Source: Okapia johnstoni | Taxonomy: Eukaryota > Chordata > Mammalia > Artiodactyla > Giraffidae | Assembly: GCA_024291935.2 (NCBI GenBank) | Contig: CM044305.1 | Coordinates: forward strand, 92,806,397 to 92,870,396 | Length of the DNA stretch: 64,000 bases | Direction of reading: 5' to 3' | Shown here: one piece after another, positions 22,721 to 37,300 of the stretch | Layout: every line of letters starts with the position of its first letter | How positions within the stretch are numbered: the stretch's first letter is position 1 | Notes under the pieces: model-generated | Told to the model about the DNA's origin: nothing | Database searches by the model: none | The model's input: only the letters and a program-made list of their open reading frames with translations | Translations under genes and position numbers: made by a program

Positions 22721-24960
22721 ATGAATATATTTTTATTTCTTATTCACCCTTTGTGACCAAAAATTCTGTAAATTTGCATCCAGAAATGGCCTGTGGAAAG
22801 AGCTCCTTAGTGCTTATTTGGGGCCTGGTGGACACACTGCTTACCTTTTCTCCTTTTATTAGTATACAGGTTGTGCCGTGTCTGGAAGGAAAGACCTTTT
22901 ATTATGAGTTGGAAACCAGTACAAGCAAATTCGATATTTAAAAAGGTTCCATATATTCCATTGCAATATTTTAAATGGCTTACTACTCTAACTTTGGAAA
23001 AGTTGTGCATAAAAAGTCTAAGGATGAATCTAGAAGGATCACAACTTAAAATGTGTAGTATATCTAATAGATACCTTTTAAAAATATAACTTCTCTTTTG
23101 CCAGGTTGAATAAAGATAAAACCTTTCCCTTTCCAATTTCTGAAGAATATTATATCATATAAAGTAAATGTAGAAACTTGTGTGGAATAGATAATCTTCC
23201 AGACATAGAGTATATTATACTCAATCTAAGGACACAAAATTGGATTTTATTATATTTCTATAACATAATATCCTTTTGGTTTTTGTTTATGTATTAAGTT
23301 AATGTATTGGTAAAGATTTGATTATGATGTTGTAGATCTTGATTATGTTGAAATTATTAAAATGAGGCATCTTTTATCTTAACTGTTTATTTATACCAAT
23401 AAATAATTTTTACTGGATAAGAGCCACTCTATCAGTTATTCTGCTAAAGGAAAGAAGCCAGTGGCCATCTCATTTGTATTTCTTATTGCATATAATGGTA
23501 ACATTTCAAATGTGTTTTAGACGTGCATATGTTGATGTCTTGACAACCATAGCGGTGTAAACATTTGAATCAAAGCAGGATAAACAAGTCTAAGCTACTG
23601 CCTGGTACCATCACAAGCGTACCTAATTAAGAAGGTATTTGGGGTTCACTGCTCTTTGGTTTCTTAGGTAGGAGAGAATATTCAGAAGGATATGATTAAA
23701 GAATGGTTACCATGACAATTGCGTTCAGAGAATTTAGAGGAGACAATGATTCTCTGGAGCTCATCCATTTTGACTGATTCAGCTGGTCTTTAGGTTCATT
23801 CAGACAGCTGCTGTTTCTGGATCTTATGTTTCCACATAATTCACTCAATTGATTGGTGATTTGGGGATCATTTAGGCTTGGCTGTCCATAGTGATAGGAT
23901 CATCAGTGTCTGTGACCAAAATACCCTTGTTAAACCTGAAGGAGAATGATTGTGTATGTTGAATTTCACTAGAGTGTAGCTTCTGGCTTCTGGAATAACA
24001 TAAATAGTTTGTCTAACTTCACTTATTAATTCTGTCAGGGTGGGATAAGATTAACGTGATTTATTTGAAAGCATGACTGACCCTAAAGTGTTTGGGTTTT
24101 ATTTTGGATTACTTTGCTGTCATCACATTTTACCCAGTATGTTTGGCTGCTGTCCTGTTTTTACTCTTTGACTTGCGCAATATCGTCAACACAATTTGTG
24201 TTATGTCTGGTCAGAGCCACAGTTGCACACTGCAGATTGAAAAGTATACATAACTCTATCGCCATGAGTGCCTTTATCCCCCCAACCCCGACTAAATGTT
24301 CAATGGGACGCACTAGCCCTGAAATAAAGTGAAATGGAGATACAGATGCTGTTAAAATCTTGCTGTATGTTTTTATCTTTCTTTGTGGGGTAGTTATTGA
24401 TGGTGAAACCATGAACTCTGCAACCCAAGACTCCTCTGGCAGGGGACCAAGTTGGACCCCAGTGCGGAGAGTCTGTCTGCTCAGCCTTTGGGCCTTTCTC
24501 TCTACTGCCCTCTGGAGGGTGTCAGGGAACATAACACTCAAGTACTCAGGGAGAGCCGGTGACTTGGTGTGGTTACTAGCAAATAAGTTCTCTGGCCTCC
24601 CCTGGGCCCACCAGGCTCCTTAGAGCCTGAGCTTGTAGAGGTAAGGAGCAGACAGAGAGAAGGCAGGGAAGGTACTGGCGGTGCTGGGATCATAGGGAGG
24701 AAGCTATTCTGGTTGTTTAGAGAGTGGGATTCCTTCAAATAGAGCCCACTACATATCGAATCTATCTCTAGGAAAATTTGGTTCCAACAAGGTGAGTAAA
24801 ACGGACTAGTATCATAAGGCTAGACTGATGGATTCAGCTTCAAAGTTCAGGTTGGGTTGGATCTAAGTAGGGGTATACTTGGGTCCAAGTGTCTGTGGCA
24901 GCATATGAAATTATTATCCGAGTTTGATAACATTTCCCTCTCTGCCTGCTGTAATCATCA
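22721..24960 (+). other. FHL1 intron 1 segment
   Basis: AT-rich and without confidently named repeats. Nothing gene-like supported. Confidence 0.4.
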
Positions 24961-25190
24961 TGATAATGATATATCTGATGTTCACTGAGTACCTTGTATG
25001 AGTGAGGCCCTGGTTAAGTGCTTTACATGCCCTGCCATCTTGCCAGCATCCAGTCTCTCTGTGAGGTCACTTACGATTATGAGGTTCCCAGAGGTTGTAT
25101 AGCTGATACGAGGCAGGGCCAGCACATGAACCTAGGCAGTCTGACTCCGGAGCCCTTGCTGTGAACAGCTGTGCCATGCTGCATTCTTCC
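24961..25190 (-). mobile_element. MIR SINE, minus
   Basis: TTAAGTGCTTTACATGCCCT, GAGGTTCCCAGAGGTTGTATA and CCTAGGCAGTCTGACTCCGGA follow the reversed MIR order. Confidence 0.8.
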
Positions 25191-28100
25191 CCCAGCTGCA
25201 TAAAAGGGTGTGGCACCTTTTAGAAACAGTGAGTTCCGTATGATTGGGGTGCGGGTGGTGGGAGATGAGGCTGAGCCAAGCCTTTTGTACATACATACCA
25301 CGCTAAGTCGTGGGAGGTAGAAAAGAAATCAGGGATTTCTGTCTCTGTCACCAAGAAACTTAAAGTCCTATAAGACAAATGAGGTAGAACATGGAACCAA
25401 TGAGACATTGTTCATATGTTAGAACAAGAAAATATTGTCTCTCCTTAAGTGTAGGTGGGAAGGGGACTAGAAGGCATTTCTTTGGAGTCAGTTTAAGCAT
25501 TCACTTTTGAAAGTTAACAAATTTGCCTTTAGATCTGGGGCTTTAGATCTGGCAGACAAGACCCCTGTCCCTATCGTCAGCAGACTTGTCCATACCAAAT
25601 TTGAAAGAGTTGTCTTCAACAGTTGTCATTAAGGTCTCTAAGTAGATGAACCCATTAGCCTATTGAACTAACTGGATTTATTTTCCCATTCATTAACATT
25701 AAAAAGAAAATCTCTAACCACTGCTTGTTTGATGATCGGCTTGGAACAGGTTGGTTGTGGAGGGGGGTAGTTTTGAGCCTGGTTATAATCCTTGGTTTTT
25801 GTTTGCCTTATTTCATTCAATGGATGCTTCGTGAGTGCCTCCTGTGTGCCAGGTACTGTTCTAGGTGTGGGAATGGAGGAGTGAACAGAACAGGTGGGCC
25901 TGGGTTGGGGGAGAAGGGCCTTCTCTCAGGGAGCTGTCTTTTCCTTCAAATTCTTTCACTCATGTACATTTCACAGTTGATATAAAAGAGCCTTTGGTGT
26001 GAGTTTCAGGATTTCACATGTTGGGGAAGATACAGTGATCACACTGCCTTTCTCCTTAGCCCAAGCCAGTCCTTGCTGAATAATGGGGGGCGGGTAAGGT
26101 GGTGATGTCAGCACTGCCTGTGGGGAGGCCTGGAGGGTGTGGAGAGGGCAGCGTGTCACAGTGTACCATCTTTGTGTCAGTGGGAAAAGCACAGGGCACA
26201 CCTGTTTCCTAGTCAGGCAGAACCATCCATGTGGGGAGGAGCCTGCCCACCAGCCTGCTGCCTAATCCTGTTGCTGATTGGAGATAACTTCAGTGGTCAC
26301 AAAGCACCTCATCTCCATGGCAACACCTCTAAATATTCCTCTGGTGACTTGTGCTCTACATTCTGTCTGGATCTGAGCTCTCCTGTGGCAAAATATGCTA
26401 GAGATGTTAAAGGAAGGGGGGAGACTCAACTAATAAATCTATTCTAAATGACTGAGTCATTTGTTTTGATTACCCGGGTGATTGCCAAATGTTAATTTAA
26501 AACTGAAATAGGCCATGAGCTCACTCTGCTAACAATGCTGAGTGTTTGAGCTAATACAGCTTGATAATGAGGGGGCCAGATCCACTGCCGGTGTGAATGT
26601 TATATGGTAAACAGACATTTGGGGAAATATGCAGAACATCTTGGCAGTTTTCCTTAACTTTAAGAGTTGTAAATACAGAGAAGAAGGTGTTACCATGAGC
26701 CATTTCAAAGGAAGTTGACTTTTGGATCGTGAGGGTTTTTTTTTTTTTAAGAAACTTCTAGCTTTTCTCCTGAAAAGGTAGCTTGACCTCTTGCTTCTCA
26801 TTTTTTCCTAACTTAGGCACATCAGAGGTGGTGGTTAGTGGTGTCCCGCCCTCACTGAATACATCCCGTTCTGCACACATCCACTGTGAGGTAAGTTTTC
26901 CCAGTTGCCACACATGATTACACCAGTCTCCACCTTCTGGTGTGTGGCATTCGGGTCAACACTGTCCAGAGATCTTTATCTGTGTGGTAGATTTTAAGCG
27001 CACTTGTTTTAATTGAGCTGACCAATGTCACTGCTTACCCTAGATACGAGGTCTCTGGGGATTGCCTTTTCAAGGGTGAAAACATCTCATTTGCTTTTAA
27101 TTTGGGGGCATGAGAAATGAATGTGCCAAGCACAGCAGAGTGCTTAGGAGGTCAGCCTGAGGTACAGATCTGCCTCTGTCACGCTGTGGATGATAGGAAA
27201 CAGGAGAGCTGCGTGGAGCAGCTCCTGGGCCTCCCAGTCAGCTGTCAGGACTCTTCAGGCTTGGGGTGAGCTGAGCCGAGGTGTGGGACAGCCGCTCGCA
27301 GTCTGCCAATTTGGAGCATTTCCGTGGGGTCACCTTAATGTGGGTTGGCAGATCATCTTCTGATTAGGAGTAAAGTTCTGAGCACAGCCGCGTGGGTGTG
27401 AGCAGCCGGGCAGTGCCAGTCCTTCCATTTCACATACCCAGGATAGGCACCCTCCATCCTCCTAGTCCTAGTAGCTTCAGCAGCTTCTAGACTCTCTGTG
27501 ATGCCAGGTTACTCTTTTCTGTCTTTTTTGAGAGATCGGGGATGTTCACCTTTGCAAAAACTAGAAGAAGGGACTTTGCAAGACGGTTCCTCTGGGCACA
27601 GTATAAGGAGCTGCAGTCTTGCTGCTCTCTGGGCCCCAGTCTCCTTGTGTTTATAAGAGCGGTAGTAACATTTGCTGGCACCAGACCACTCAGGATTTCC
27701 AGTTTCATCCATCAAAAAGGTTGCTGCATTTCTGCCTTCCCCTCCACCCCACCCCATCCCATGCTCTGTCCCACATGCAGCGTAGGGCCTGTCATTTCAG
27801 TTAGGGTAGTAGCCTTTGTTACATCTACTTGATACAGAATTCTCCAGAGACTTTTAAATATGTATATTCAAATATATTAAACCCTAGATAGAAAATATAA
27901 ACCCTAAAGATATTAAACCCTAAAGAGTGAACAAGTAGGACAGCTTTTTAGAAGTGTTTAATCTGAATTTGATCCGTTTCATCAGTTATAGTGGTAGTCA
28001 GAGGTCCTTCCCAGTTTCTCTCAGCTGTCAGCAGTGATCGACTCGTCCATTTCAGGTTTAAGTCCTGGCATTACTATCAGCCCCAGCCTTTATCCAGAAG

Positions 28101-30094
28101 CGTTGTTTTCAAACTTTTTTGTTAAATGATAAAAGCCTGTCCTCAAATAAAGCCTTAGGTCTAACCACAGGAGAGGACACCAAGCCAGAACCACCTTGGC
28201 TCAAGTAGGAGGCTGCAGCTCTTCTCCGAGGAGCCCTAGGGCAGTTGAAAAGCTCTGTTTAAGGAGCCGAGGTTTTTGCTCTGTGCCCTTTCACAGGTCT
28301 TACTTTTATTTTTCCACAGAAACAAACACCAGATTGTTTAAGGACATACACAGAAAAGCTAAAAACATTCTCCCATCAACTGAGTTGGAAATGCTGGCCA
28401 GGTGAAACTTGGCCAATCACATACCTTGTTTGCCCTTACTAATTCCAATGCAGTTTGCAGCCTTGACAAACTTTGTCAGTAAGAAAACCTCAGTAGAAAC
28501 TATGTGTACAAGACTGTATTCTTAAAATGGACCATTTTAGTTGAAGTCCTTTGAAGGTATATTTGAAGTGGTTTTCTGATACTAACAATTCCCCCAGTGA
28601 CATCGTTGATTTGACTAAAACTTAACATCTTTGGGTTTTCTTTTTATTCATTCATTCGGCCCTTCTGTGGACTAGGTCAGGAATATAAGAGTGAGCAAAA
28701 CAAAAAGAAGGATGCATTTTGGTTTAATAGTCTTCAAGGGTAGGACATCCCTAGATTATTTTCGCTTCTGCAGATGAGGAAGCTGAAGCTTGATTTTCCT
28801 TTTTAAAATAAATTGCCCAGTATTGAGTAGACCGGTATGGGTTCAGGGGTGCAAACCAAAGTCCCTATCTCCAGTTTGCTCCTTGAGCCTGTGAATTATG
28901 TTACTACCTCCATATGAGCTTGTGCAGCTGTGTCTGGGACCCAAATGCCCCCAAAATGAAAACAAATGTAACGGTGTATTTCACACTCTTGTTTTTAAAA
29001 GTTTATTTGGAAAAATCGGACAGTTAAGGAAAATGGACTTTGCAGTTTCCACATGAGGATATATTTTGGGTTTCTTTAATGATAATGTATCCTGTTTTAT
29101 GTTTAGCACAGCATTTATCACAGGTAAGCTTTATAATTCAAGAACTTGAAATTGTTCCCTTTGGCTGCCCAAATAGGTATGGAATTACTTGGAACAAAAA
29201 CTTGAATACAGTGTAATTCTTAATGCATACTTGAGCTGGGTATTCTGTGTATTACTTTTTGTAGTACAGATAATATTGTCAATTAAGGAAACATTAATTT
29301 CACTTGTAGGAAATATTTGTATCATTGACATATGGTCACTTTCATTATCGATTTGGCAGTTGTTAATATTCATAAAACAAACTTTTTAAGAGTAGTAGTC
29401 ATGGTGATTTGATTCGTACCATGTATATCCATGTGACCGCTCTTCTTGGTGCACTAGTAGTAAGCAGAAAAAGCAGCCCAGATGGGTCACACAGGCCTAA
29501 AGACTTTGGAAATCTTCCGTCTAGAGCCGAGGTCTCAAGCTGGTGGGCTGGATCTGGCACACAAAGGTGTTCTTTAAAAATTTTAAGTGAATTGCCAATC
29601 AGTTAGAAATTGAGAGATTTCACTTTTTAAAAAAAAAAATCCAGATTTTCATCTTCTCTTGAAATATCAGAAGATCTGGCAGCATCAAGCCTGCATTCCT
29701 GTTGAGCAATGCTAGGCTGGAGCCAAATAGCTGCTGTATCTTTAGATAGAACATGAGCTCTGAAGCTTGCCACAGTGTCCACCACCCTGTTATCTCCTTG
29801 ACACTAAGGACAAGGGTCGGGTGCCATTATCTGAATGTCTTAGTAACTTTTGTAAGACCTGCTTGGCTCTTACACACATGTGACTTTTCAACCCCAGCTC
29901 TATTGCGCTATTGCGACTACAAAGTTAGAGCTATCCTTCCTCTCAAAATAGCAGTGTGTGAATTTTCAAGTGCATACTAGGTGATGCTCATTTGAAGGGA
30001 ATACCTTAAAAGGTTTGAGGGTAAACATCTGAGAGGAGGGATAACTTCTGATGGGACCTGATTCAGAGCAGGAGCATCAGTACCATGTCTTTGT
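25191..30094 (+). other. FHL1 intron 1 segment
   Basis: Nearly 5 kb with few recognised repeats. A possible L2-like patch lies at 25820-25935. A short triplicated AAACCCTA-containing repeat is at 27874-27926. G+C rises at 26100-27500. No exon could be supported. Confidence 0.4.
27874..27926. repeat. three short direct repeats containing TAAACCCTA
   Basis: ATATTAAACCCTAGATA, ATATAAACCCTAAAGA and TATTAAACCCTAAAGAG lie in direct order within 53 bases. The copies are imperfect. Confidence 0.7.
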
Positions 30095-30202
30095 TTCGGC
30101 ATGTGAACTTTTAATTGCGGATCTCTCTCTGTGACGGGATCAAACCCAGGCCTCCTGCACTGGGCAGGTGAAGTCCTAGCCACTGGACCAGTAGGAAGCC
30201 CA
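30095..30202 (-). mobile_element. CHR-type SINE fragment, minus
   Basis: GGGATCAAACCCAGGCCTCC and CTAGCCACTGGACCAGTAGGAAG match the reversed CHR head. Confidence 0.75.
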
Positions 30203-30354
30203 AGCTTTTACTTTATATCTTGTTTTTTTAAATTAAGTGCTTCTGTTGAACGAGCGAGATATGCTAAACGTCACAAATCATGAAGTAGGAATTGAAGCTT
30301 TGAATTTTATAGAACTCAGAAAGGAAGAGATCAATGGAATCAAATATATAAAAA

Positions 30355-30545
30355 TGTGCTGACAGAGTAGATCTTAAGTATTCTCACCACACAGAGACAG
30401 AGTGGTAACTGTGAGGTGGTGGCTGTATTAACTTGATAGCAATAGTCTTTTCACAGGGTATGCATGTCAAGCCATCACGTTGTATTGTATACCTTAAATA
30501 TGTACAGTTTTTGTAATTATGCTTCAGTAGAGCTGGGGCAAAATG
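30355..30545 (+). mobile_element. old L1 3' UTR fragment
   Basis: GAGTAGATCTTAAGTATTCTC, ATCACGTTGTATTGTATACC and TTATGCTTCAGTAGAGCTG follow a mammalian L1 3' UTR order. Confidence 0.65.
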
Positions 30546-30724
30546 TTGAAAAGGAAAACAGGCCAGGAAAAGTTTGTGGTGAATATGACAGGATAATTGG
30601 TTTCCATATTGTGCACAGAGTTCATATAGATTGTAAGGCCTGGCATATCGGAGAGGCCCCATCACTGTTGGCTAAATGAATTCTCCAGTAGGGAGATAGG
30701 TAAAAGACATTCACGTTCTATCGC

Positions 30725-31250
30725 AGAGTAAATGAACACATGGAAAAATGTTCAGCATCACAGATGTGCAAAGATGAGCATATTCAAATAGCAGTGAGGT
30801 ACATTTCTCATCTGTTAAGTCAACAAAAACAAAAAGAAAACCTGATGCTAATACAGTTACCTTGGAAGCAGTAAACACTTACTCATTGCTGGTAACATTG
30901 TAAGTTGGTAAAAAGCTTTTTTGGAACATTATTTGGCAATATATGGCAAAAGTCACAAAGATTGGTACCCCTTGATCCAGTAATCCTATCTGGGGGAAAT
31001 GTGTTCCAAGAAACAAGCTGTTCTAAGAAAAGAAAAAAGCTGTATGTTACGGATATTCATCACAGTGTTGTTTATAAGGACAAAAATTAGAATTCAAACA
31101 TCCAACATTAGAGAAATGGTTCATTTATTCAACAAATAGTTTTGGATAAATAATTATGATACTTCTGTGTAGTGGAATTCCATGTATCTGTTCAAAATTA
31201 AAATTTTTTGACACTTGCAAAGCAGTATGAAAGAATTTGTATAATACAAC
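30725..31250 (+). mobile_element. old L1 fragment
   Basis: GGAAAAATGTTCAGCATCACA, GGTAACATTGTAAGTTGGTA, CCTTGATCCAGTAATCCTATC and TCATCACAGTGTTGTTTATAA are L1 segments in order. Confidence 0.8.
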
Positions 31251-34105
31251 CTGATTAAAAAATGTAGGATGCAAAATGGTATATGTGCTGTGGTTATAAC
31301 CTTGTCAAGTGACGTGTACATATGGAGAAGAACTAGAAGGCACCTGGACAAATGTAAGTAGCACTCTGTTTGAGGTTTTTTTTGTGTTGTTATCCTGTTT
31401 GTACATGTTAGACACTGAGAGTCTTCAGCTTTTACCTCTTAAGTCAACGCCACATCACAAGCAGTGATGTTTCCATTGATCACATAGTAGGTATTAAGTA
31501 CATAATTGTGAAACACAGTGAAGACTCCTGCCCAGGGCCTGAATGCCAAGCTCCGATAGCCTAGTTCCTTCTTGCTTGCTTCATTCCACCATCCCAAGCC
31601 TCCCCCTTTTCGTCTGTGGTCTGTGGCAAGGCATCTTGGTGTCCCATGTGACAAGGTGTAACTGTCTGTCTCGGAGCTTCTCATTGGCGTGCAGCAGGGC
31701 CGGGGTGGACCTTCATGTGTCCAGATTCTGTGTTCACTGCAGTGAAGCCACGATGAAGGGCAGCACCCGTTTCAGCTCCTGGTTTCCATCAAAGAAGCAG
31801 CAAAACCCCACCTCAGTGTCCTGAGCTTCTCACGGCGCCCCCTCCCCTCCAGCTGTGCTCCCGTCTCCCTGCGCTCAGTATACTTTTCTCCTTTAATTAG
31901 GTCAGTTACTTCATGTCTGTTTTTCTTTTTTGACATGGTTTCCTCTGGCTGTGGGGCCACATATTTTCCCCATATGTCATTGCCTCTGGAGCTTCGTGTT
32001 GCAATCGTTTTTCAAGGGGAACAGAGAGCATACTGCTGAGGGGGGCTGCTCTTGACTCTCTGCCTGCCCTTTGCCGGCATGAGCATTCCTATTTCTTTTG
32101 GGCCTCGTTCTGTTTGGTTTCGTAGTCCTCATCGTCAGCTATGTTTGGACTGAAAGATACTTAAGTAAAAATAACGGTAAAGTCAGAGAGATGTCTGGCA
32201 AAGGTGCAGCACATTTGTTAAGGTTGCTGGTTTATTTATCTCCCCTGTCTCCATGGTGACTAAATCCAGGGCTGGGATTTAATGGACTTAATTTTGACCT
32301 CTTGTACATCTCTTGACTTTCCCAGCCTCTCTGATATAGAGAGAATTCATTTTTACCGTAAGAGAGAAACTTTCTCACTTAGAGAAAGTGTCCAAATTGG
32401 ACTCTGGAAAAGTGGTATCTCCAGAGTCTTCGATTCTTCTGCTGTGTTCAATCAGAGTTCATGGGGCACTTGTAGAGAAAGTGAAGTCTTTTAGATAAAC
32501 ATACACATACACATACATACATAAACATGTGCGGCATTACCATTGGCCCCAGGAAATACTTTTTTTTTCAATTAAAATATTGTTAATGCGAATTAACTTT
32601 CAGTGAGAACTTTTTAAAAGTGAATCTTTTCTAAGAATATTAAATCAATTGGAACACTGATTAGATATTACAATTTTTTATTTTTAAAAAGTATCTCCTT
32701 TATCTATTACATCATTCTAAGTCCCCATGCATAGATATGTTGAAACCATATTTCAGAGTTCAAGTGTATTAAACTGGAAAGGTTAGAGTTGACTAGGATT
32801 CCCACCGAAGAAGTCAGATTTGGACATTGGAATTCAAATCTAGTGCTTTGTCCATACCCAAATGGTGTGAAATGAAAACATGGATCTCTGAGCACTAAGA
32901 TAGGTAGAGTCAAACCATCTTGAACTTGAAGTTGGTTCAAATCATTTTGTATAACTTTTTATCCTCCTCCATATGATACTTTGAGACTTACAAGATACTT
33001 CAGTTTTAGGAAATTTAATAATATATCACAAATCGAGTCAATGCCATATTTAATGCTAGTGTATAGCGTGTTAGTTTACTCATAGATAATTTATCTATTT
33101 GCAAGTCCTTTTATCTTCTCTAGGAACAAGCTCACATATGTTAATTTTCTTTAAAACCAAGCAAAGGAATTAGTAAATGATTCATGAGGACTGTACAAAG
33201 ACTGAGACAAGAGAAGCGACTGAAGTGCCCTTACATCCTTATTCCTCAATAAAATATTAGTGTCAAAGTCTGTCATCAAGTTCAGTTCAAGGCTGATAGG
33301 AACTCGTGAATACTTAATGTTTTTATTACAATTTTGTAACATCATAAAATTCAATGGATGTGGAAGTTGTTTTAAGGTTTTCTCCATCATCAACTCTTCT
33401 ATTAATAGTACAGAGACTTGAGAAGCCAACAACAGATGCTCACTGGTGAAAGAAATCCATACTTGTGAGACGAATGTTGGATACTCATTTAAGTTCTGGG
33501 GTTGAAACCTTGCTCAAATGTCTTACAACTGTGAACTTAGAAAATTTATGAGATTAAGGTCATAGTCATATACATTTTATTATGATCAGTACAATAAGCA
33601 TAGCTGAGGTCAAAGCTTTTACAGAAGTTAAAACGTCAAGGCCTGAAGCTGTTAACAGTGCTTGTGGAAGAATAGCAAGCACTTTTATCTTCATCACTAT
33701 TCACATCAACATCATTATCATCATGTCATCCTTGTGTGTTGAAAGCCTACTGTGGAGAACTGTGCTTATTCCTCATGTCTTTAATTCTTAATGTTTTACT
33801 TTTGTTTTAATGGGTGTAAGGATGAAATCAATTTAAATTTAAAAAGGATGAAGTATATTAAAATAGGTTTAGAATAGTAGCCTCATTCTGCTATCCTATC
33901 AGCCAGATAATTCCTTCTTTGTATAGCATGTCTCACTGAAGGATCTCTATCTGATGGGTGAACATTTAATTTCTGTACCATTTCTTCACCTAAGTAGGAA
34001 AGCAGTGGTCCTTAGGTAGTTTGGTGAGAATTTGTGGTCTTTCCAAGACTATGGAAACCTCTTAAGTCATGTGATATGTATGTGTTACGACCATTTTTAT
34101 ACCTG
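31251..34105 (+). other. FHL1 intron 1 segment
   Basis: No repeat named with confidence. A small (ACATAC)n-like run is at 32501-32527. No gene supported. Confidence 0.4.
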
Positions 34106-34334
34106 CTTTGTGCATGCCTGCTAAGTCGCTTCAGTCGTGTCCAACTCTTTGCGACCCTGTGGACTGGAGCCTGCCAGGCTTCTCCGTCCATGGGATTCTC
34201 TAGGCAGGAATACTGGAGTGGATTGCCATTTCCTCCTCCATGGGATCTTCCCAACTCAGGGATCGAACCTGCGTTTCTTATGTTTCCTGCACTGGCAGGC
34301 GGGTTCTTTACCACTAGCACTGCCTGGGAAGCCC
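34106..34334 (-). mobile_element. Bov-tA-type SINE, minus
   Basis: CTAAGTCGCTTCAGTCGTGTC, AGTGGATTGCCATTTCCTCC, GGGATCGAACCTGCGTTTC and TGCCTGGGAAGCCC. Flanked by ATACCTG at 34099-34105 and 34335-34341. Confidence 0.93.
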
Positions 34335-37300
34335 ATACCTGATTCAGGGGTATGAATTAATGATTTCCCTAAGATATTCCAAGTGTTTCTTTCCCAGAAC
34401 CAGTAGAGTTGTTCTGTGGACTCTGGTGAGGAGTTTGTGTATGTAGTATCAGTGTACGTGGCTAGGGGATTCATAATCCATAGTGTGTTATTCACTAAAG
34501 TAGGTTCAGATGCTCACTCAGAGCAACCTGCAGGTGTCCATATAATATACTTCACCCTCAAACGCTGCAGCATGCATATCATTATGTGGTTGCAATTTTG
34601 AAATTCTTAGACCTGCTATCAGATTTGCTAAGATTCTGACACTTACTTTGGTGGTGGCTAGGAAAAGATGTAAGTTGAATGTGAAGAAAGCTCCATTTTC
34701 AGACTCGGGGGACTTTTTGTTTATTTTTAACTACCAGTGAGTGAAAAGCACTTCATATCGGTGCCCTTTATCTCCCACATGACACAGTCACATTATTTGT
34801 AGTGTTGAAACTTGAAAGGCCCTTGTAGGAAATAAGAATTGAGGGTCTTGTTTATTAGGAGTAAAACCGGAGAATTGGTGTTGAGGATAGTGGGGCAGGA
34901 GGTTTGAGTTAAATACTAGAAATGATGTGGAAAGGGATTACCGAAACAGGAAGTTACCAGCATGATAGCATTATACAAAATCTTGAGAGGGTTCCGTGGC
35001 TGTTTATATTACCTAAGGATGGTAGATTTTATAAACACTAACTACAAATAGAGGGTCCTTCTAACCTGTTGGTTTTCACATTATATTCCATGGAACCCTA
35101 TAACTCATAGAAATGTTTCAGAGATTTCACCAACATTTGAATTAGATTTTTTAAAGTGCATCGAACTATTTTAAAGACAATAAAAAAGCAACAGACACCT
35201 TCAACTGTGTTTCGTAGTAAATTTTAACATATGCGAGAACACTTACTGAATGACTTTAAAATAAGTAAAGGTTATTAATGTCAGCTTAAAATAAAAATTT
35301 GAATAACACTTATCTGTCATCCATCAAAGTCAGGATAATATTTCTGTTGTGGGAATAAAGACAAAAGGTCTTCAGTGAGACCATTACGCTAAAGCCATGT
35401 GTTAGGGCATCGGCCTGCAAAAGCTGAAGTTACATTTTGGTTTCCAGTTACCATGAGCACTTATCCATCTGTTATATTTAGAATTTTTTTTCTAGTACCT
35501 TTAGGAATCTGGAAACAGATGAGTATTGCTTTCAACTTGAAACCACCATAAAAGGGGAGAGGTAGTCAAGAGGCTGGAGGCGGGCTCCAGTGTCATCCCT
35601 CAGATGGGGCCGTGTGAATGGATTAGGGAACCTTGCGAAAGGTCTCTCTCTTGGCCCATAGCTCAAAGTGCTCAATACAAGTCTGAAAATGTATGGGTGC
35701 AATAGTACAGTTCATTAGGAGATTTTCAGGGCTTCTTTGACGATGCTCGAAAAGCCTTACAATGGCTCTGGCTTCTTTCTTTCACTTGGAGGACGCCATA
35801 CTCACTTTGGTCCTTTCGTTCTGGGTTGGACCACATTCTCTGCCTGTGGTCTAAGCCAGTACCTGCCTTGTTTATCACTGAAGTTGATTATTTTTAAGTG
35901 TTTGCTTATCTATTTTTATTTTCTGCTAACATTTTGTTATGAAGATTTCCAAGTAGCAATGATGATGTGAGGAATACCTGTATCCCCAGCCTCTGGAGTG
36001 TACCATTAGCATTTTACTCTACTTGTCTGATGACATATCTAGTCATCCCTCTGTCTGTATCTATCAATCCAAATGACTTCAGGATGCATTTCCAAGAATA
36101 TGTGGTAGATTTCATCAGTCAAGTAAGTTCATGTATTTTACGTACTTTGAGTCTGGCTTTTCAAACAGTATACAAATATGCCTAAAGTGGCATAGGGTCC
36201 GTGAAAGAAGATGTCAAATAGATACCCCACTTTTACTGGGCAAAAAAATTAGGAGCCTTATTTTAAAAGTCGCACATTTTCTGGAATTCTGGCATGGAGT
36301 TAGAAAAGAATACTGGCTTATTTTTAAATCTGGACTTTTTTGTGACTCAGACATTGCTGACCCCTGATAGAGAAGGGGGGTTATGCTTGTAAATTTTGTT
36401 TTCATCGTTGAGACAGGAGCCAAATAACTTCCAGTTCTTACAGAGAGGCGGGATATCATCTTTAAAAGTATTTTAAAAAAGACATGAGTGTTGGTCACTC
36501 CAACAAAATCTGTTGCATTTGGAAAACGGGAACAATTAACTAAGGACTAAATTTGCTCTCTGCTGGATCCTGTCCCAAACCCTTGTGTCAAGGTGTTAAG
36601 TGCAAATTATTAAAAAACACTCTTGTTACAATTGGGAACGCTGAGACGGGGATGGAGATGAGAGGTTTTCGGTGTGGCTTTTGCCCCCTTGATGTGGAAA
36701 GCACGCCCTCTGCATTGTTGTTCTTTTTATTCTCAATCCCAAGAATCCCATCCAAACTCTCTCCCTTGGCCCCAGGGTTGGCTGGATATATTTCCTTCTG
36801 GAAATCTTCCCTCACACCCCTGAGTTAGCTGGCTGAAGAGCCCTTAAAAGCATTTCCAATGACTTGGGCCCCCTCCCTATAGGGGCTAATCCCGCAGTTT
36901 CCACTTCAGTTCCAGCTGCTGTTGCCTGGGTAGAAGCAGATCTCTTCGATGCTTCCAAGCTGTGAAACTTCCAAGAAAAATTTAATGTTTAGGAATAAAA
37001 AGTTAGGATTGGGGATGTGGGTGAAGAACTGGGTGGTTAGATATATCTTAAATGTGTCAGAAGAACATGGATTTAAAAAATTACCTATAGGGAGTTGTAA
37101 AAATTTAAGCAATGCCCTGAGACAGACAGACTACTTGTTTAAAACCCATTAGAAGCCCTTAGCGCCATGAAAAGGATAATGCCCTTTGGTCTTGGAAGAG
37201 ACTTATTAGGTTGCAAAGGTCTCGATTCCTGTACTACTTACTTGCTCTTTGATCTGAGACTTTCATAAGCTCCGATAATAAAACGGATTTACTGTATATG

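Noticed and set aside
22390..22941. 183-codon + strand ORF
   Set aside because: It is the antisense strand of an L1 3' fragment and runs into unrelated sequence.
27874..27926. CRISPR array or interstitial telomere
   Set aside because: Copies are few, degenerate and unspaced, and the unit is not the vertebrate TTAGGG; the DNA is clearly mammalian.
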